DNA of 64,000 nt, taken from the NCBI RefSeq assembly GCF_001665295.1, contig NZ_LZSE01000105.1, positions 124,001-188,000 of the forward strand, written 5' to 3'. The DNA comes from Mycobacterium sp. 1554424.7. Its GTDB lineage: Bacteria; Actinomycetota; Actinomycetes; Mycobacteriales; Mycobacteriaceae. Below the pieces are notes generated by a model. The model was not told the DNA's origin. It saw only the letters and a list, made by a program, of their open reading frames with translations, and searched no databases. This document shows, in pieces, positions 28,508-37,820 of the stretch (position 1 is its first letter; the number at the start of each line of letters is the position of its first letter). The position numbers and the translations under genes were made by a program.

Positions 28508-28636
28508 AGCGATCTGGTACGAACCCCTCAGGACCGTCCGGGCGGTGAAGTCCGCGCGACAGCAACTATCATCGAGCCCTTGCTTTGTTTTTGACGGACT
28601 ACGCTCCGGTCGGCCGATGAGGTGCGGAGGTCAAGC

Positions 28637-29542
28637 TTGTTCGGGCGTTCGCGCAGGACCGAGACGGTCACGGTCCCATCCTGGTTCACCGCAGCCCTCG
28701 CCCAGAAACCCGACCACTTCGACGTCGAAGTCGAGGGTTGCCGCATTCACATGCGCGCCTGGGGCGACAGGCAGCAATTGCCGTTGGTGCTCGTCCACGG
28801 CGGCGCGGCGCACTCCGGATGGTGGGATCACATCGCACCGTTCTTTTCCCGCACCCATCGCGTGATCGCGCCCGACCTTTCCGGCCACGGCGACAGCCAG
28901 ACCCGGCCGTCGTATGACCTCAGCACCTGGGCACGCGAAGTCATCGCGGCACCGGAGGCCGCGGGCGCCTCCGGCCAACCGACCATCGTCGGCCACAGCC
29001 TGGGCGGCTGGGTAACTGCCACGGCCGCAACGCATTTCGGCCAAGACATCGACAGCATCGTCGTGCTCGATTCTCCGCTGCGCGAGCGCGCCCCCGAAGC
29101 GGCCCGGCTACGCAACCGAAAAGATCATCCCGGTTATCGGACACGCGACGAGATCATTGCGCGGTTCAGGGCCGTGCCGGCGCAGCAGGTGACCCTTCCC
29201 TACGTCGCGCATCACATCGCAGTCGAGTCGGTCCGGAAAACCGGCGGGGCATGGCACTGGAAGTTCGACCCCGCAATGTTTCACGGTGAGCTCGAGGATG
29301 AAACGCCCGACGAGGAAGAAATTCTCGAAGACATGATGGCCCAAATGCCCTGCCGGATCGGATACTTACGCTGCGAAGCCGGCCTGGTTCCGCCCGTCAT
29401 GGCCGAGCGCATCCGCTCCATCCTCCAGCTGAGAGGCCCATTCGTCGAGCTCGCGGACGCCGGTCACCATCCCATGTTGGACCAACCGCTACCACTCGTC
29501 GCCACGCTGCGCACACTGCTGGAGTTCTGGTCGATCACCTGA
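28637..29542 (+). CDS. Alpha/beta hydrolase
   Basis: ~301 aa: HGGAAHSGWW oxyanion loop, DLSGHGDS, nucleophile Ser in GHSLGG and C-terminal His in DAGHHPM. A TTG start at 28637 has GGAGGT 5 nt upstream (28626-28631). GTG at 28622 gives five more residues but overlaps that ribosome site. Likely an esterase, lactonase or epoxide hydrolase-type enzyme. Confidence 0.85.
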   Translation: MFGRSRRTETVTVPSWFTAALAQKPDHFDVEVEGCRIHMRAWGDRQQLPLVLVHGGAAHSGWWDHIAPFFSRTHRVIAPDLSGHGDSQTRPSYDLSTWAREVIAAPEAAGASGQPTIVGHSLGGWVTATAATHFGQDIDSIVVLDSPLRERAPEAARLRNRKDHPGYRTRDEIIARFRAVPAQQVTLPYVAHHIAVESVRKTGGAWHWKFDPAMFHGELEDETPDEEEILEDMMAQMPCRIGYLRCEAGLVPPVMAERIRSILQLRGPFVELADAGHHPMLDQPLPLVATLRTLLEFWSIT

Positions 29543-29646
29543 ACGGCATCGGCTACGGCCGAATCGATTTCGTGGGTCAAATGCATTGTGGCCGATTAGA
29601 TGACCACTCGGCCTATGCTGGCGGTGACCTGACTGGGGGATGGCCG

Positions 29647-31317
29647 ATGGCGCACGTGCAAACGCAGCCGCCCATCATGTCGGTGGCCGCCGCCGATGTG
29701 GCGGCGATTGGGACGACGATCGACGAGGCCACCGCGGCCGTCGCGGGCAGGACGACGGGCATGGTGGCGGCGGCCGCCGATGAGGTGTCCGAGGCGGTGG
29801 CGGACCTGTTCGGCCAGTACGGCCAGGAGTGGCAGGCGCTGATTGGGCGGGCGGCGGCGTTTCACGCCGAGTTCGCCCGGGCCCTGGCCGCCGCCGGCAG
29901 CTCCTACGCCACCGCCGAGGCCGCCGGTGTGGGCGCGCTCGCCGCCACGGCGGCGCAGGCGGACCCGCCCGCCACCTTCGTGCTCGGCGGCAGCGGAACG
30001 CCGTTCCCCCCGCCGGACTTCGTGACCAACGTCGTCAGCAAGTACGTCGCACCCAATTTCCCCGTCGGCCTTGTCCAAGCGCTGTTCATGCCGGCGGGGG
30101 AATATCCGGATAGCGGCATCAAGGACTTGATGCAGAACATCTCGATAGCCCGAGGCGTCACGGCGCTGAACAACGCCGTCCAACAGCAGCTCGCCGCCGG
30201 CAACACCGTCAACGTGCTGGGCTATTCGCAGGGCGCCAACATCGCCGCGCTGGAAATGCGGTTGTTGGACCCCGCCGGCACGCCGAGCGCGCTCCCGATA
30301 AACTTTGTGCTGCTTGGTAATTCGATGAACCCCAACGGCGGCTGGGACGCGCGCTTCCCGGGTTTGAGCCTCCCGACGTTGGGCTTTTCGACCCTTGGCG
30401 CGTTTCCGACGAACGACTTCCCGACCAAGGTCTACACCCTCGAATACGACGGCTGGGCCGACTTCCCGCAGTACCCGATCGATATCTTCGCCGACCTGAA
30501 TGCCGTTGCGGGAATGGTGACCGTGCACGGCGGTTACGACACTCTCACGTCGACGCAAATCAATTCGGCGGTCGTGCAGCCCACACAGGGGCCCACGACC
30601 ACCACCTTTTACATGATTCCGACCCAGAACCTGCCGCTGCTGGATCCGGTGCGCTACATCCCCTACGTCGGGAACCCGATCGCGGATTTGGTCCAGCCGG
30701 TTTTGCGGCCGCTGGTCAACTGGGGCTACGGCGATCCGAATTTCGGCTGGTCCACCGGCCCGGCCGACGTGACGACCCCGTTCGGATTCTTGCCGCCGCT
30801 GAGCGACACCTTGGCGCTGGGTCCCGCCCTGGCCAGTGGGCTTCATCAGGGCATCGGCGCCGCGATCGGCGACCTCTACGCCGAGGGACCCCCGCAGCTC
30901 CCGTCGCTGCAGGACATCTCGCAGGCGCTCACGTCGTTTACCTCGACGCCCGACACACTGGCGCCGCCTACCGGGCCGCCCTCGATAACCGACCTGATCT
31001 CGGGCCTGGAGTTGGCGAACACTCAGATCGTCGGCACCGCGACGACCGCGTTCTCGACGGCCTACTCCACGCTGCTTCCGACGGCGGACATCGCGACCGC
31101 GATCCTCGTCTCGTTGCCGTCCTATGACGTGAACCTGTTCCTGAACGGGGTGACCCAAATGGTCGACGGTCAGCCCCTTGTCGGGCTGGTCAACGCGATC
31201 GGCTATCCGATCGCCGCCGATGTCGGATTGCTTCCGCTGCTGGGCGGTTTGGAAGCTGCGGTCCTTGGCGAGGCGGCCTATTCGATCGTCACCGGGATGC
31301 CGTACGGGAGCTTCTGA
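29647..31317 (+). CDS. PE family protein with C-terminal PE-PPE (alpha/beta hydrolase) domain
   Basis: 556 aa from ATG 29647. Residues ~1-95 form a PE domain (SVAAADVAAIGTTIDEATAA..., YGQEWQALIGRAAAFHAEFARALAAAGSSYATAE). The following ~230 residues form the PE-PPE serine hydrolase domain with nucleophile in GYSQGANIA. A Pro/Thr-rich C-terminus follows. PE domains direct export by type VII secretion; PE-PPE domains have esterase activity. No PPE partner lies next to it. Confidence 0.9.
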   Translation: MAHVQTQPPIMSVAAADVAAIGTTIDEATAAVAGRTTGMVAAAADEVSEAVADLFGQYGQEWQALIGRAAAFHAEFARALAAAGSSYATAEAAGVGALAATAAQADPPATFVLGGSGTPFPPPDFVTNVVSKYVAPNFPVGLVQALFMPAGEYPDSGIKDLMQNISIARGVTALNNAVQQQLAAGNTVNVLGYSQGANIAALEMRLLDPAGTPSALPINFVLLGNSMNPNGGWDARFPGLSLPTLGFSTLGAFPTNDFPTKVYTLEYDGWADFPQYPIDIFADLNAVAGMVTVHGGYDTLTSTQINSAVVQPTQGPTTTTFYMIPTQNLPLLDPVRYIPYVGNPIADLVQPVLRPLVNWGYGDPNFGWSTGPADVTTPFGFLPPLSDTLALGPALASGLHQGIGAAIGDLYAEGPPQLPSLQDISQALTSFTSTPDTLAPPTGPPSITDLISGLELANTQIVGTATTAFSTAYSTLLPTADIATAILVSLPSYDVNLFLNGVTQMVDGQPLVGLVNAIGYPIAADVGLLPLLGGLEAAVLGEAAYSIVTGMPYGSF

Positions 31318-31331
31318 ACGCGGTAACCGCT

Positions 31332-31408
31332 TGGTGGCCAGGGGCGGGATCGAACCGCCGACCTTCCGCTTTTCAGGCGGACGCTCGTACCGACTGAGCT
31401 ACCTGGCC
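31332..31408 (-). tRNA. tRNA-Phe (GAA)
   Basis: Cloverleaf folds with acceptor GGCCAGG/CCTGGCC, anticodon loop CTGAAAA (GAA) and T-loop GTTCGATCC. CCA is encoded. First of three minus-strand tRNA genes. Confidence 0.97.
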
Positions 31409-31434
31409 GGAAGGCATGGGATGCCTCGCCGTGT

Positions 31435-31511
31435 TGGCGACCCTGACGGGACTCGAACCCGCGACCTCCGCCGTGACAGGGCGGCGCGCTAACCAACTGC
31501 GCCACAGGGCC
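31435..31511 (-). tRNA. tRNA-Asp (GTC)
   Basis: Acceptor GGCCCTG/CAGGGTC, anticodon loop CTGTCAC (GTC), T-arm GGGTTCGAGTCCC, discriminator G, CCA encoded. Confidence 0.97.
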
Positions 31512-31540
31512 TCGCTCTTGCTCCGCGTCTCCGCGTCGCG

Positions 31541-31613
31541 TACCCCCAACGGGATTCGAACCCGTGCTACCGCCGTGAAAGGGCGGCGTCCTAGGCCACT
31601 AGACGATGGGGGC
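31541..31613 (-). tRNA. tRNA-Glu (TTC)
   Basis: Acceptor GCCCCCA/TGGGGGT, anticodon loop CTTTCAC (TTC), T-arm GGGTTCGAATCCC. CCA is not encoded. It heads the Glu-Asp-Phe cluster, the same order as gluT-aspT-pheU of M. tuberculosis. Confidence 0.97.
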
Positions 31614-31748
31614 CAGAACCGAATCACTTCGGGGGCACTCGCAACGCAGTTACCGTTGGGAGCCAAGCAAGCTTAGGTCACCGCAGCCCCAATCCTCAAA
31701 CGAGCTCCGGTCGAGCGCTGTTCCGAACGCAGTATCCTGAACCTTCGC

Positions 31749-31821
31749 GCCCCTATAGCTCAGTTGGTAGAGCTACGGACTTTTAATCCGCAGGTCCTAG
31801 GTTCGAGTCCTAGTGGGGGCA
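31749..31821 (+). tRNA. tRNA-Lys (TTT)
   Basis: Acceptor GCCCCTA/TGGGGGC, anticodon loop CTTTTAA (TTT), T-arm TAGGTTCGAGTCCTA; CCA not encoded. Divergent from the Glu-Asp-Phe cluster. Confidence 0.97.
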
Positions 31822-31972
31822 CTGAAAACGGCCGTTACCTCCGGCAATGCCAGCCATCCACTGCCCGGTGCCGCCAGAGGACGCATGGGCCGTCCGCGGC
31901 ACATCGGCGCCCCGCTCTACGCGCGGTATGGCCCCGGTTTGGCCGCCGAACGGCTTGACTATGCTCGGCAAG

Positions 31973-32770
31973 ATGAGTGTCGATGCGGCCTACCCGAACG
32001 CGCCAGTAGCCCTGGTAACCATGGAAATCCGTCACCCAGCAACGGATTCCCTCACCGAATCGTCGAGCGCGGAGCTCAGGCGCCTGCTCGCGGACCTGCT
32101 GCCCATCGAACGCCAGGCGCAGGACGTCGCCTGGGCGATGGGCGCCGGCGGCCAACCCCAACCGGCCGCCGAGCGCTTCGTCCGTTACGTCAACCGCGAC
32201 AACACGCTCGCGGCCTCGATGAAGGCCCAGGCGGTCGTGATCGAAACCACCGCCTACACCAACTTCGAGACGCTACTCGACCTGGTGATGCGGGTCATCG
32301 ACGCCCGCGCGCAGTTCTCGCCGATCGTCGGGGTGGAGCGCCTCGGCCTGCGCTATGTCCTCGAGATCCGCGTCCCGCAGGGCGTGGATGGCCGCATCGA
32401 ATGGAGCAACTGGATCGCCGAGCCGCTGCTCGGGCCGCAGCGCATCGCACCGGCCGGCCTGACCCTGACCGAATGGCAGGGCGCGGCGGTCTACCGCGAG
32501 GCGCAACCGGGCAAGTCAATGATCGTGCGCTACGGCCCGGGCGTGGGTCAGGCGCTGGACGCGAGCTATCACCTGCGCCGCACCATGCCGGCCCAACAGG
32601 GACCGTTCTTCCTGATGGACATCGACAGCTTCTGGACCCCGCTCGGGTCGATCCCCGAGTACGACCGGACCACCGTGCTCACGACCTTCCAGGACCTGTA
32701 CGACCCCGCGCGCACCGTGTTCCAGGAGATGCTCACCAACCGCCTGAAGGACGACCTACTCAGCCGGTAA
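31973..32770 (+). CDS. TIGR04255 family protein (Rv0831c-like)
   Basis: 265 aa: [38 protein letters not shown] and SSHL-type [17 protein letters not shown] segments of the TIGR04255 family. TATGCT (31960-31965) sits 7 nt before ATG 31973, indicating leaderless transcription. Function unknown; some family members occur in toxin- or defence-like contexts, but this one is part of the conserved mycobacterial core. It overlaps the convergent methyltransferase gene by 11 bp. Confidence 0.85.
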   Translation: MSVDAAYPNAPVALVTMEIRHPATDSLTESSSAELRRLLADLLPIERQAQDVAWAMGAGGQPQPAAERFVRYVNRDNTLAASMKAQAVVIETTAYTNFETLLDLVMRVIDARAQFSPIVGVERLGLRYVLEIRVPQGVDGRIEWSNWIAEPLLGPQRIAPAGLTLTEWQGAAVYREAQPGKSMIVRYGPGVGQALDASYHLRRTMPAQQGPFFLMDIDSFWTPLGSIPEYDRTTVLTTFQDLYDPARTVFQEMLTNRLKDDLLSR

Positions 32771-33659
32771 GCACCGCGCTGCTGTACGTGACGTCGGCGA
32801 AGGCCTGCGCGAGTTCGTCGTCGGGATAGACGAAGCCGTTGGCCTCGTGCAACTCCTTGACGGGTTGCGACGACGTCCGCCAGCCGCGCTGGGTCAGGTG
32901 GTCGAGGATGTGGGTGCGGTGACCGTGATAGACGAGTTCGTTGAAGTCGATCTCGAACCCGAGTTCGCTCATCCGGTCATGGTGTGCGCGCCACCGCTCG
33001 TCGGCGAAAACCGTTGTGTCGGGGACGAATTCGAAAGCCAGGCGGCTGCCGGGGGCGCTCAACGCGGTGATGTTGTCGAACAGCGCGTCCTGGGCCTCGT
33101 CGGGCAGGTACACCAGTAGGCCTTCGGCGCTCCAGGCCGCCGGAGCCTTCGGGTCGAAGCCGGCGTCCCGCAGCGCCGCGGCCCAGTCGTCGCGCAGGTC
33201 GATGGCGACGGTGCGCCGCTCGGCGGTCGGCTCGGCGCCCAGGTCGCTGAGGACCGTGGTCTTGAACTCGATCACCTCCGGCATGTCGACCTCATAGAGG
33301 ACGGTGCCCGCCGGCCACGGCAGGCGGTACGCGCGCGCGTCGAGCCCCGACGCCAGGATGACCACCTGGTCGATGCCACTCTGCGCCGCGTCAAGGAAGA
33401 ACTTGTCGTAGAACCTGGTGCGGCAAGCCATCCCCCGCGCCATTCGCTGCGGGTCGAATTCGGATTCGGTGCCCACCGGGATCTGCCCGTTCACCAACCG
33501 CACGTAGACGTCGATGCCGACCGCGCGCACCAACGGCGCCGCGTACGGGTCGTCGATCAACTTCTCGTCGGTCGACAGCGCCCGCTGGGCGGCGACCATG
33601 GTCGCCGTCGCCCCGACGCTCGTCGCCAGGTCCCAACGATCACGATCGGTGCGTGCCAT
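32760..33659 (-). CDS. SAM-dependent methyltransferase, mycobacterial TIGR00027 type (Rv0830-like)
   Basis: 299 aa. It has the expanded mycobacterial family pattern [51 protein letters not shown] and [10 protein letters not shown], related to leucine carboxyl methyltransferases. Substrate unknown; some members modify acids or lipids. Confidence 0.9.
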   Translation of the reverse strand: MARTDRDRWDLATSVGATATMVAAQRALSTDEKLIDDPYAAPLVRAVGIDVYVRLVNGQIPVGTESEFDPQRMARGMACRTRFYDKFFLDAAQSGIDQVVILASGLDARAYRLPWPAGTVLYEVDMPEVIEFKTTVLSDLGAEPTAERRTVAIDLRDDWAAALRDAGFDPKAPAAWSAEGLLVYLPDEAQDALFDNITALSAPGSRLAFEFVPDTTVFADERWRAHHDRMSELGFEIDFNELVYHGHRTHILDHLTQRGWRTSSQPVKELHEANGFVYPDDELAQAFADVTYSSAVLTG

Positions 33660-33749
33660 TGTGCTTCCTCATCCCAGCCGAAAAACATAGACAATCTAGT
33701 TACTATCACAGCGCCGCCCGCCGACCCGCGCGGGACTACCCTGCGACCT

Positions 33750-34244
33750 GTGACGGACTTCGCGCAGCGGACGATCGACCTGGCCCGCCGGAACGTCGCC
33801 GAAGGCGGTCGCCCGTTCGCGACGGTGATCGTCAACGACGGCGAGGTCCTCGCCGAGAGCGCCAACAAGGTGGCCCAAACCCACGATCCGACCGCGCACG
33901 CGGAGATATTGGCGATCCGAGAGGCGTGCATGCGACTCGGCACCGAGCACCTCGTCGACAGCACCATCTACGTGCTGGCCCACCCGTGTCCGATGTGCCT
34001 GGGCTCGCTGTACTACTGCTCCCCCAGGGAAGTCGTCTTCCTGACCACGCGTGAGTCCTACGAGAAGTACTACCTGGATGACCGCAAGTACTTCGAGGTC
34101 TCCACCTTCTATGACGAGTTCGCGAAGGCCTGGGACGAGCGCCGACTGCCGATGCGCTACCAGCCCGAAGAGGCCGCGGTGGACGTCTACCGGCTCTGGA
34201 ACGAACGCAACGGCGGCCGGCGCCAATCCACGACCCTCCCGTGA
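33750..34244 (+). CDS. Nucleoside/guanine-type deaminase (cytidine deaminase superfamily)
   Basis: 164 aa zinc deaminase with HAE (catalytic Glu) and PCPMC (zinc cysteines), and a C-terminal aromatic-rich tail (YYLDDRKYFEVSTFYDEF), as in Rv0828c. TACCCT (33737-33742) ends 7 nt before the GTG start, so it is likely leaderless. Guanine deaminase or tRNA adenosine-type activity is possible. Confidence 0.88.
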   Translation: MTDFAQRTIDLARRNVAEGGRPFATVIVNDGEVLAESANKVAQTHDPTAHAEILAIREACMRLGTEHLVDSTIYVLAHPCPMCLGSLYYCSPREVVFLTTRESYEKYYLDDRKYFEVSTFYDEFAKAWDERRLPMRYQPEEAAVDVYRLWNERNGGRRQSTTLP

Positions 34245-34248
34245 ACCG

Positions 34249-34280
34249 GCTATTATCTGCGTATGCATGCAGATAATAGC
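34249..34280. promoter_or_regulatory. KmtR operator-promoter overlapping the start codon
   Basis: Twelve-bp perfect arms, GCTATTATCTGC (34249-34260) and GCAGATAATAGC (34269-34280), flank eight bases that contain the kmtR ATG (34263). The left arm contains the -10 hexamer TATTAT (34251-34256), 6 nt before the ATG. Repressor bound here would block RNA polymerase at a leaderless promoter. Confidence 0.85.
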
Positions 34281-34685
34281 GAAGGTCGCCTGCCCGACGA
34301 TCAGGCCAGCCTCGTCGTCGAGGTGTTCCGAATGCTCGCCGACGCCACCCGCGTGCAGGTCCTCTGGTCGCTGACCAATCGCGAGATGTCGGTCAACGAA
34401 CTCGCCGAACATGTGGGAAAGCCCGCGCCGTCGGTCTCCCAGCACCTGGCCAAGTTGCGGATGGCGCGGCTCGTCCAGACGCGCCGCGAGGGAACCACCA
34501 TCTTCTACAGCCTCGAGAACGACCACGTCCGCCAGCTCGTCATCGACGCGGTCTGCAACGCCGAGCACGCCGGCCCCGGCGTGCCCCGTCACCACCGGGA
34601 CGATGGCGGGCTCCGCGCGGTCGCCGCGTCATCGTCGAACGCCTCTAGACCACAACGCATTTCACGTCGGAAGGTCAACCCATGA
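34263..34685 (+). CDS. kmtR: Ni/Co-sensing ArsR/SmtB repressor KmtR
   Basis: 140 aa winged-helix repressor (SVNELAEHVGKPAPSVSQHLAKLRMARLV). The residues reported as the metal site of M. tuberculosis KmtR (His88, Glu101, His102, His110, His111) occur at exactly those positions here (H88; EHAGPGVPRHH at 101-111). It should release DNA when Ni or Co is high. The gene is autoregulated through the operator it overlaps. Its TGA overlaps the ATG of a His-rich peptide gene. Confidence 0.95.
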   Translation: MHADNSEGRLPDDQASLVVEVFRMLADATRVQVLWSLTNREMSVNELAEHVGKPAPSVSQHLAKLRMARLVQTRREGTTIFYSLENDHVRQLVIDAVCNAEHAGPGVPRHHRDDGGLRAVAASSSNASRPQRISRRKVNP

Positions 34686-34885
34686 CCGAACAGCACAGCC
34701 ATGACGCGCCCCACGCGCACGAACATCGGCACGACGGCGTCACGCACTCACATGCGCACACCACACACGAGCACGACCATGTCACGCACGAGCACGCCCA
34801 CACCCACGACGACGGAACCGAGCACACGCATCAGCACGTGCACCAGTCCGGCCTCGACGGCGTGCACGCCCACGCTCACGGGTAG
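34682..34885 (+). CDS. Histidine-rich metal-binding peptide
   Basis: 67 aa, of which 23 are His, mostly as HxH repeats (THSHAHTTHEHDH, HTHQHVH, HAHAH) with interspersed Asp and Glu. There is no signal peptide or membrane segment, so it is cytosolic. It is translationally coupled to kmtR (ATGA overlap). This implies derepression together with the sensor when Ni/Co enters, and a role as a metal buffer or chaperone. The function is inferred from composition and linkage. Confidence 0.85.
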   Translation: MTEQHSHDAPHAHEHRHDGVTHSHAHTTHEHDHVTHEHAHTHDDGTEHTHQHVHQSGLDGVHAHAHG

Positions 34886-34894
34886 CGCCTACGG

Positions 34895-35932
34895 CTAGGA
34901 GACCTTCGGGCAGTAATGCTTGGGGTTGTCGCGTTCGTCCACCGGCGGCAGGTTGCGCGCGGGCGTCTGCACCAGCGGTGTGTCGGACGGGATTCGCCCC
35001 GTCACCCGATCCCAGCCGGCGCGCGCCCGCGGGTGTCTGCGGTATCGCGGTGGCACGCAGGCAAAGACGACGCGGACGAGATCGCCGAACCGGCGGTGCA
35101 GCCACTCGTCGCGGCGCGACCACCGGTAGCCCATCAGCTCGCGCACGGGCGGATCGTAGAGGCCGACGGTGAGCCACACGAAGAACGGGGCCAGCACTTT
35201 GCGCTGCGCGGCCCACAACGGGTCCGGAATCCATTGGGCGAATGGCGGTTTGGGCAGGTCGGTCAGATCGAGGACCGCGCGAGCGGCAAAATTGTTCTCT
35301 AACACGTTGCGGCACATATGGTCCCAATACTTCTGGAACTCTTCCCACGATGCCGGCACGGGCCGCATGCTCATGCCGTACATGCGATACCACTCGACAT
35401 GTTCGTCGAAGAGTTGGCGCCGCTGGGCTTCGGTCAGCCCCCCGCAAAACCGCTCTGCCACATGGATAGTGCCGACGAAGAAGGTGGCGTGCGCCCAGTA
35501 GAAGACGTCGGGATTCAGCGCGTGGTAGCGGCGCCCCAGTTCGTCGACACCCTTGATGTCGGTGTGATAGTCACGCACCTCGGCGCCGGTGCGCGGGGCG
35601 CGGTCGCCGTCGAAGACGACACCGCCAATCGGGTACAGCGAGCGCAACAGGCGCGGCCAGCGCTCGATGAAGAACGTCGAGTGGTCGATGACCGCGGCGC
35701 CGAGTTGCGGGTGCATGTTCTGCATGGATCCCGCCCACGGCCCCTGCAACATGCCGCGCCAGTCCCCGAAGTACCGCCAGGTCAACGAATCGGGGCCGAG
35801 CGGAATCGGGGGCGCGCCATAGCCCAGCGGCGCCACTGGACACCCGCTGGCCACCCCCTCGGATTCCGTCGGCGCGCCGCTCGGGGCTACGCCGCTGTTC
35901 AGCGGGCAGGCTTCAGACGTATGTTGGGTCAC
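34895..35932 (-). CDS. MpaB/Lcp-family oxygenase-like protein (DUF2236, Rv0826-like)
   Basis: ~345 aa. DUF2236 features: WRYFGDWRGMLQGPWAGSMQNMHP, RTGAEVRDYHTDIKG, and HALNPDVFYWAHATFFVGTIHVAERF with the proposed haem/metal His residues. GTG at 35932 with AGGGAT upstream is preferred over a TTG at 35959. Members include latex-clearing oxygenase and mycophenolic-acid enzyme MpaB. Its 3' end lies 9 bp from the His-rich gene (convergent). Confidence 0.85.
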   Translation of the reverse strand: MTQHTSEACPLNSGVAPSGAPTESEGVASGCPVAPLGYGAPPIPLGPDSLTWRYFGDWRGMLQGPWAGSMQNMHPQLGAAVIDHSTFFIERWPRLLRSLYPIGGVVFDGDRAPRTGAEVRDYHTDIKGVDELGRRYHALNPDVFYWAHATFFVGTIHVAERFCGGLTEAQRRQLFDEHVEWYRMYGMSMRPVPASWEEFQKYWDHMCRNVLENNFAARAVLDLTDLPKPPFAQWIPDPLWAAQRKVLAPFFVWLTVGLYDPPVRELMGYRWSRRDEWLHRRFGDLVRVVFACVPPRYRRHPRARAGWDRVTGRIPSDTPLVQTPARNLPPVDERDNPKHYCPKVS

Positions 35933-36000
35933 TATTAGATCCCTGTAAGTATCGGCCAATTCTGACTACACGCGTTGTCACTCTAGAGCTTAGGAGCGAT

Positions 36001-36615
36001 GTGCAGACGGGTCAACGACGGGGGCGTTGGACCGGCGTCCCCCTAGAGAGCCGCCTCGCGCTGCGCCGCGACAATCTCATCACCGCGGGCGTACAGTTGC
36101 TCGGCAGCGACCGCGGCCCCGCGCTGACGGTCCGCGCCGTGTGCCGCAGGGCCGCGCTCACCGAACGCTACTTCTACGAAAGCTTTTCGGACCGCGACGA
36201 ATTCGTGCGCGCCGTCTACGACGACGTGTGCACCCGCGCCATGAACACCCTGACGTCGGCAAAGACGCCCCGCGAGGCCGTCGAACAATTCGTCGAACTC
36301 ATGGTCGACGACCCGGTGCGGGGGCGGGTGCTGCTGCTGGCGCCGGCGGTGGAGCCGGTATTGACGCGGTCGGGCGCGGAGTGGATGCCCAACTTCATCG
36401 ACCTGCTGCAGCGCAAGCTGTCGCGCATCGGTGATTCGGTACTGCAGAAGTTGATCGCGACCAGCCTGGTCGGCGGGTTGACGAGCCTGTTCACCGCCTA
36501 CCTCAACGGCCAGCTCGGGGCCACCCGCAAGCAGTTCATCGACTATTGCGTCAACATGCTGTTCAACGCGGCGGCGCCCTATGTACCGCCCGCCGAGCAA
36601 GGGAAATCCGAGTAG
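36001..36615 (+). CDS. TetR-family transcriptional regulator
   Basis: 204 aa with an N-terminal TetR HTH (LTVRAVCRRAALTERYFYESFSDRDEFVRAVYDDV at ~42-76). GTG start with AGGAG 5 nt upstream. It is divergent from the MpaB-family gene, which is its likely target. It precedes desA1, as in M. tuberculosis (Rv0825c position). Confidence 0.88.
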   Translation: MQTGQRRGRWTGVPLESRLALRRDNLITAGVQLLGSDRGPALTVRAVCRRAALTERYFYESFSDRDEFVRAVYDDVCTRAMNTLTSAKTPREAVEQFVELMVDDPVRGRVLLLAPAVEPVLTRSGAEWMPNFIDLLQRKLSRIGDSVLQKLIATSLVGGLTSLFTAYLNGQLGATRKQFIDYCVNMLFNAAAPYVPPAEQGKSE

Positions 36616-36730
36616 CGGTTTCGCGCGGCCCCCTTACCGGCTAGCCGTACGAAGCCGGGTTCTCCGCGACGCCGGTCGGCGTCGAAAACTGTGGGATGCC
36701 GCGCGGCGAGGGAACTTGATGCTACTGGGA

Positions 36731-36768
36731 GACACAGATATATTGACTGCTACCCGCAGACACAGATA
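36731..36768 (+). promoter_or_regulatory. desA1 upstream direct repeats
   Basis: GACACAGATA occurs twice, at 36731-36740 and 36759-36768, in the 165-bp gap upstream of desA1. They flank a TATATTGACT segment. desA1 is known to be repressed by MadR in mycobacteria; whether these repeats are its site cannot be judged here. Confidence 0.4.
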
Positions 36769-36780
36769 ACTGGAGGGGCC

Positions 36781-37803
36781 ATGTCAGCGGAGCTGACTGA
36801 CGTACAGCTTTTGCGTGAACTCGAACCGGTCGTGGAGAAGTACCTGAACCGGCACTTGAGCGTGCACAAACCCTGGAACCCCCACGACTACATCCCATGG
36901 TCGGACGGGAAGAACTTCTACGCGCTCGGCGGACAGGACTGGCACCCCGAGCAGAGCAAGCTGTCCGACCTCGCCCAGGTGGCGATGGTGCAGAACCTGA
37001 TGACCGAGGACAATCTGCCGTCGTATCACCGCGAGATCGCGATGAACTTCGGTTTGGACGGCGCCTGGGGCCAATGGGTCAACCGGTGGACCGCCGAGGA
37101 GAACCGGCACGGCATCGCGCTGCGTGACTACCTGGTGGTCACCCGCGCGGTCGATCCCGTCGAGCTGGAGAAACTACGCATCGAGGTGGTGAACCGCGGG
37201 TTCAGCCCGGGCCAGAACCACCAGGTTCGAGAAGACCTGTTCGCCGAGAGCCTGTTCGACTCCGTCATCTACGTGACTTTCCAGGAGCTGGCGACCAGGA
37301 TCTCGCACCGCAACACGGGCCGTGCGTGCAACGAGACGATCGCCGATCAGTTGCTGGCCAAGGTCTCGGCCGACGAAAACCTGCACATGATCTTCTACCG
37401 CGACGTCAGCGATGCCGGGTTCTCAATCGCCCCCAATCAGGCGATGAAGTCCCTGCACAAGGTGCTGCGCAATTTCCAGATGCCGGGCTTCCAGGTCCCC
37501 GAATTCCGGCGCAAGGCCGTCTTGATCGCCGTTGGTGGCGTGTACGACCCCCGCATCCACCTCGACGAGGTCGTCATGCCGGTGCTGAAGAAATGGCGCA
37601 TCTTCGAGCGCGAGGACTTCACCGGCGAGGCAGCGGAGATGCGTGACGATCTCGCCCTGCTGATCAAGGAGCTCGAGCAGACCTGCGACAAGTTCGAGGT
37701 GTCCAAGCAGCGCCAGCTCGACCGGGAGGCCCGCACGGGCAAGAGGACCACGGCCTTCGAGCTGCACCAGACCGCGGGCACGCTGACGATGAGCCGTCGG
37801 TGA
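36781..37803 (+). CDS. desA1: Acyl-[ACP] desaturase DesA1
   Basis: 340 aa soluble diiron desaturase acting in mycolic acid synthesis. Diiron ligands are visible in TEDNLPSYH (76-84), EENRH (106-110), FQELATRISH (~167-176) and DENLH (198-202). GGAGG precedes the ATG by 6 nt. Essential in M. tuberculosis and M. smegmatis. Followed 17 nt later by dus. Confidence 0.96.
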   Translation: MSAELTDVQLLRELEPVVEKYLNRHLSVHKPWNPHDYIPWSDGKNFYALGGQDWHPEQSKLSDLAQVAMVQNLMTEDNLPSYHREIAMNFGLDGAWGQWVNRWTAEENRHGIALRDYLVVTRAVDPVELEKLRIEVVNRGFSPGQNHQVREDLFAESLFDSVIYVTFQELATRISHRNTGRACNETIADQLLAKVSADENLHMIFYRDVSDAGFSIAPNQAMKSLHKVLRNFQMPGFQVPEFRRKAVLIAVGGVYDPRIHLDEVVMPVLKKWRIFEREDFTGEAAEMRDDLALLIKELEQTCDKFEVSKQRQLDREARTGKRTTAFELHQTAGTLTMSRR

Positions 37804-37820
37804 GCCTTCGGTAGCCGGCC

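Noticed and set aside
31332-31821. Possible integration site at the tRNA cluster
   Set aside because: No direct repeats, integrase or composition change flank the tRNA genes; the cluster is conserved core.
34682-34885. His-rich ORF as an artefact of CAC-rich sequence
   Set aside because: It is coupled to kmtR by ATGA overlap and follows a metal-sensor gene, so it was kept as a real gene.
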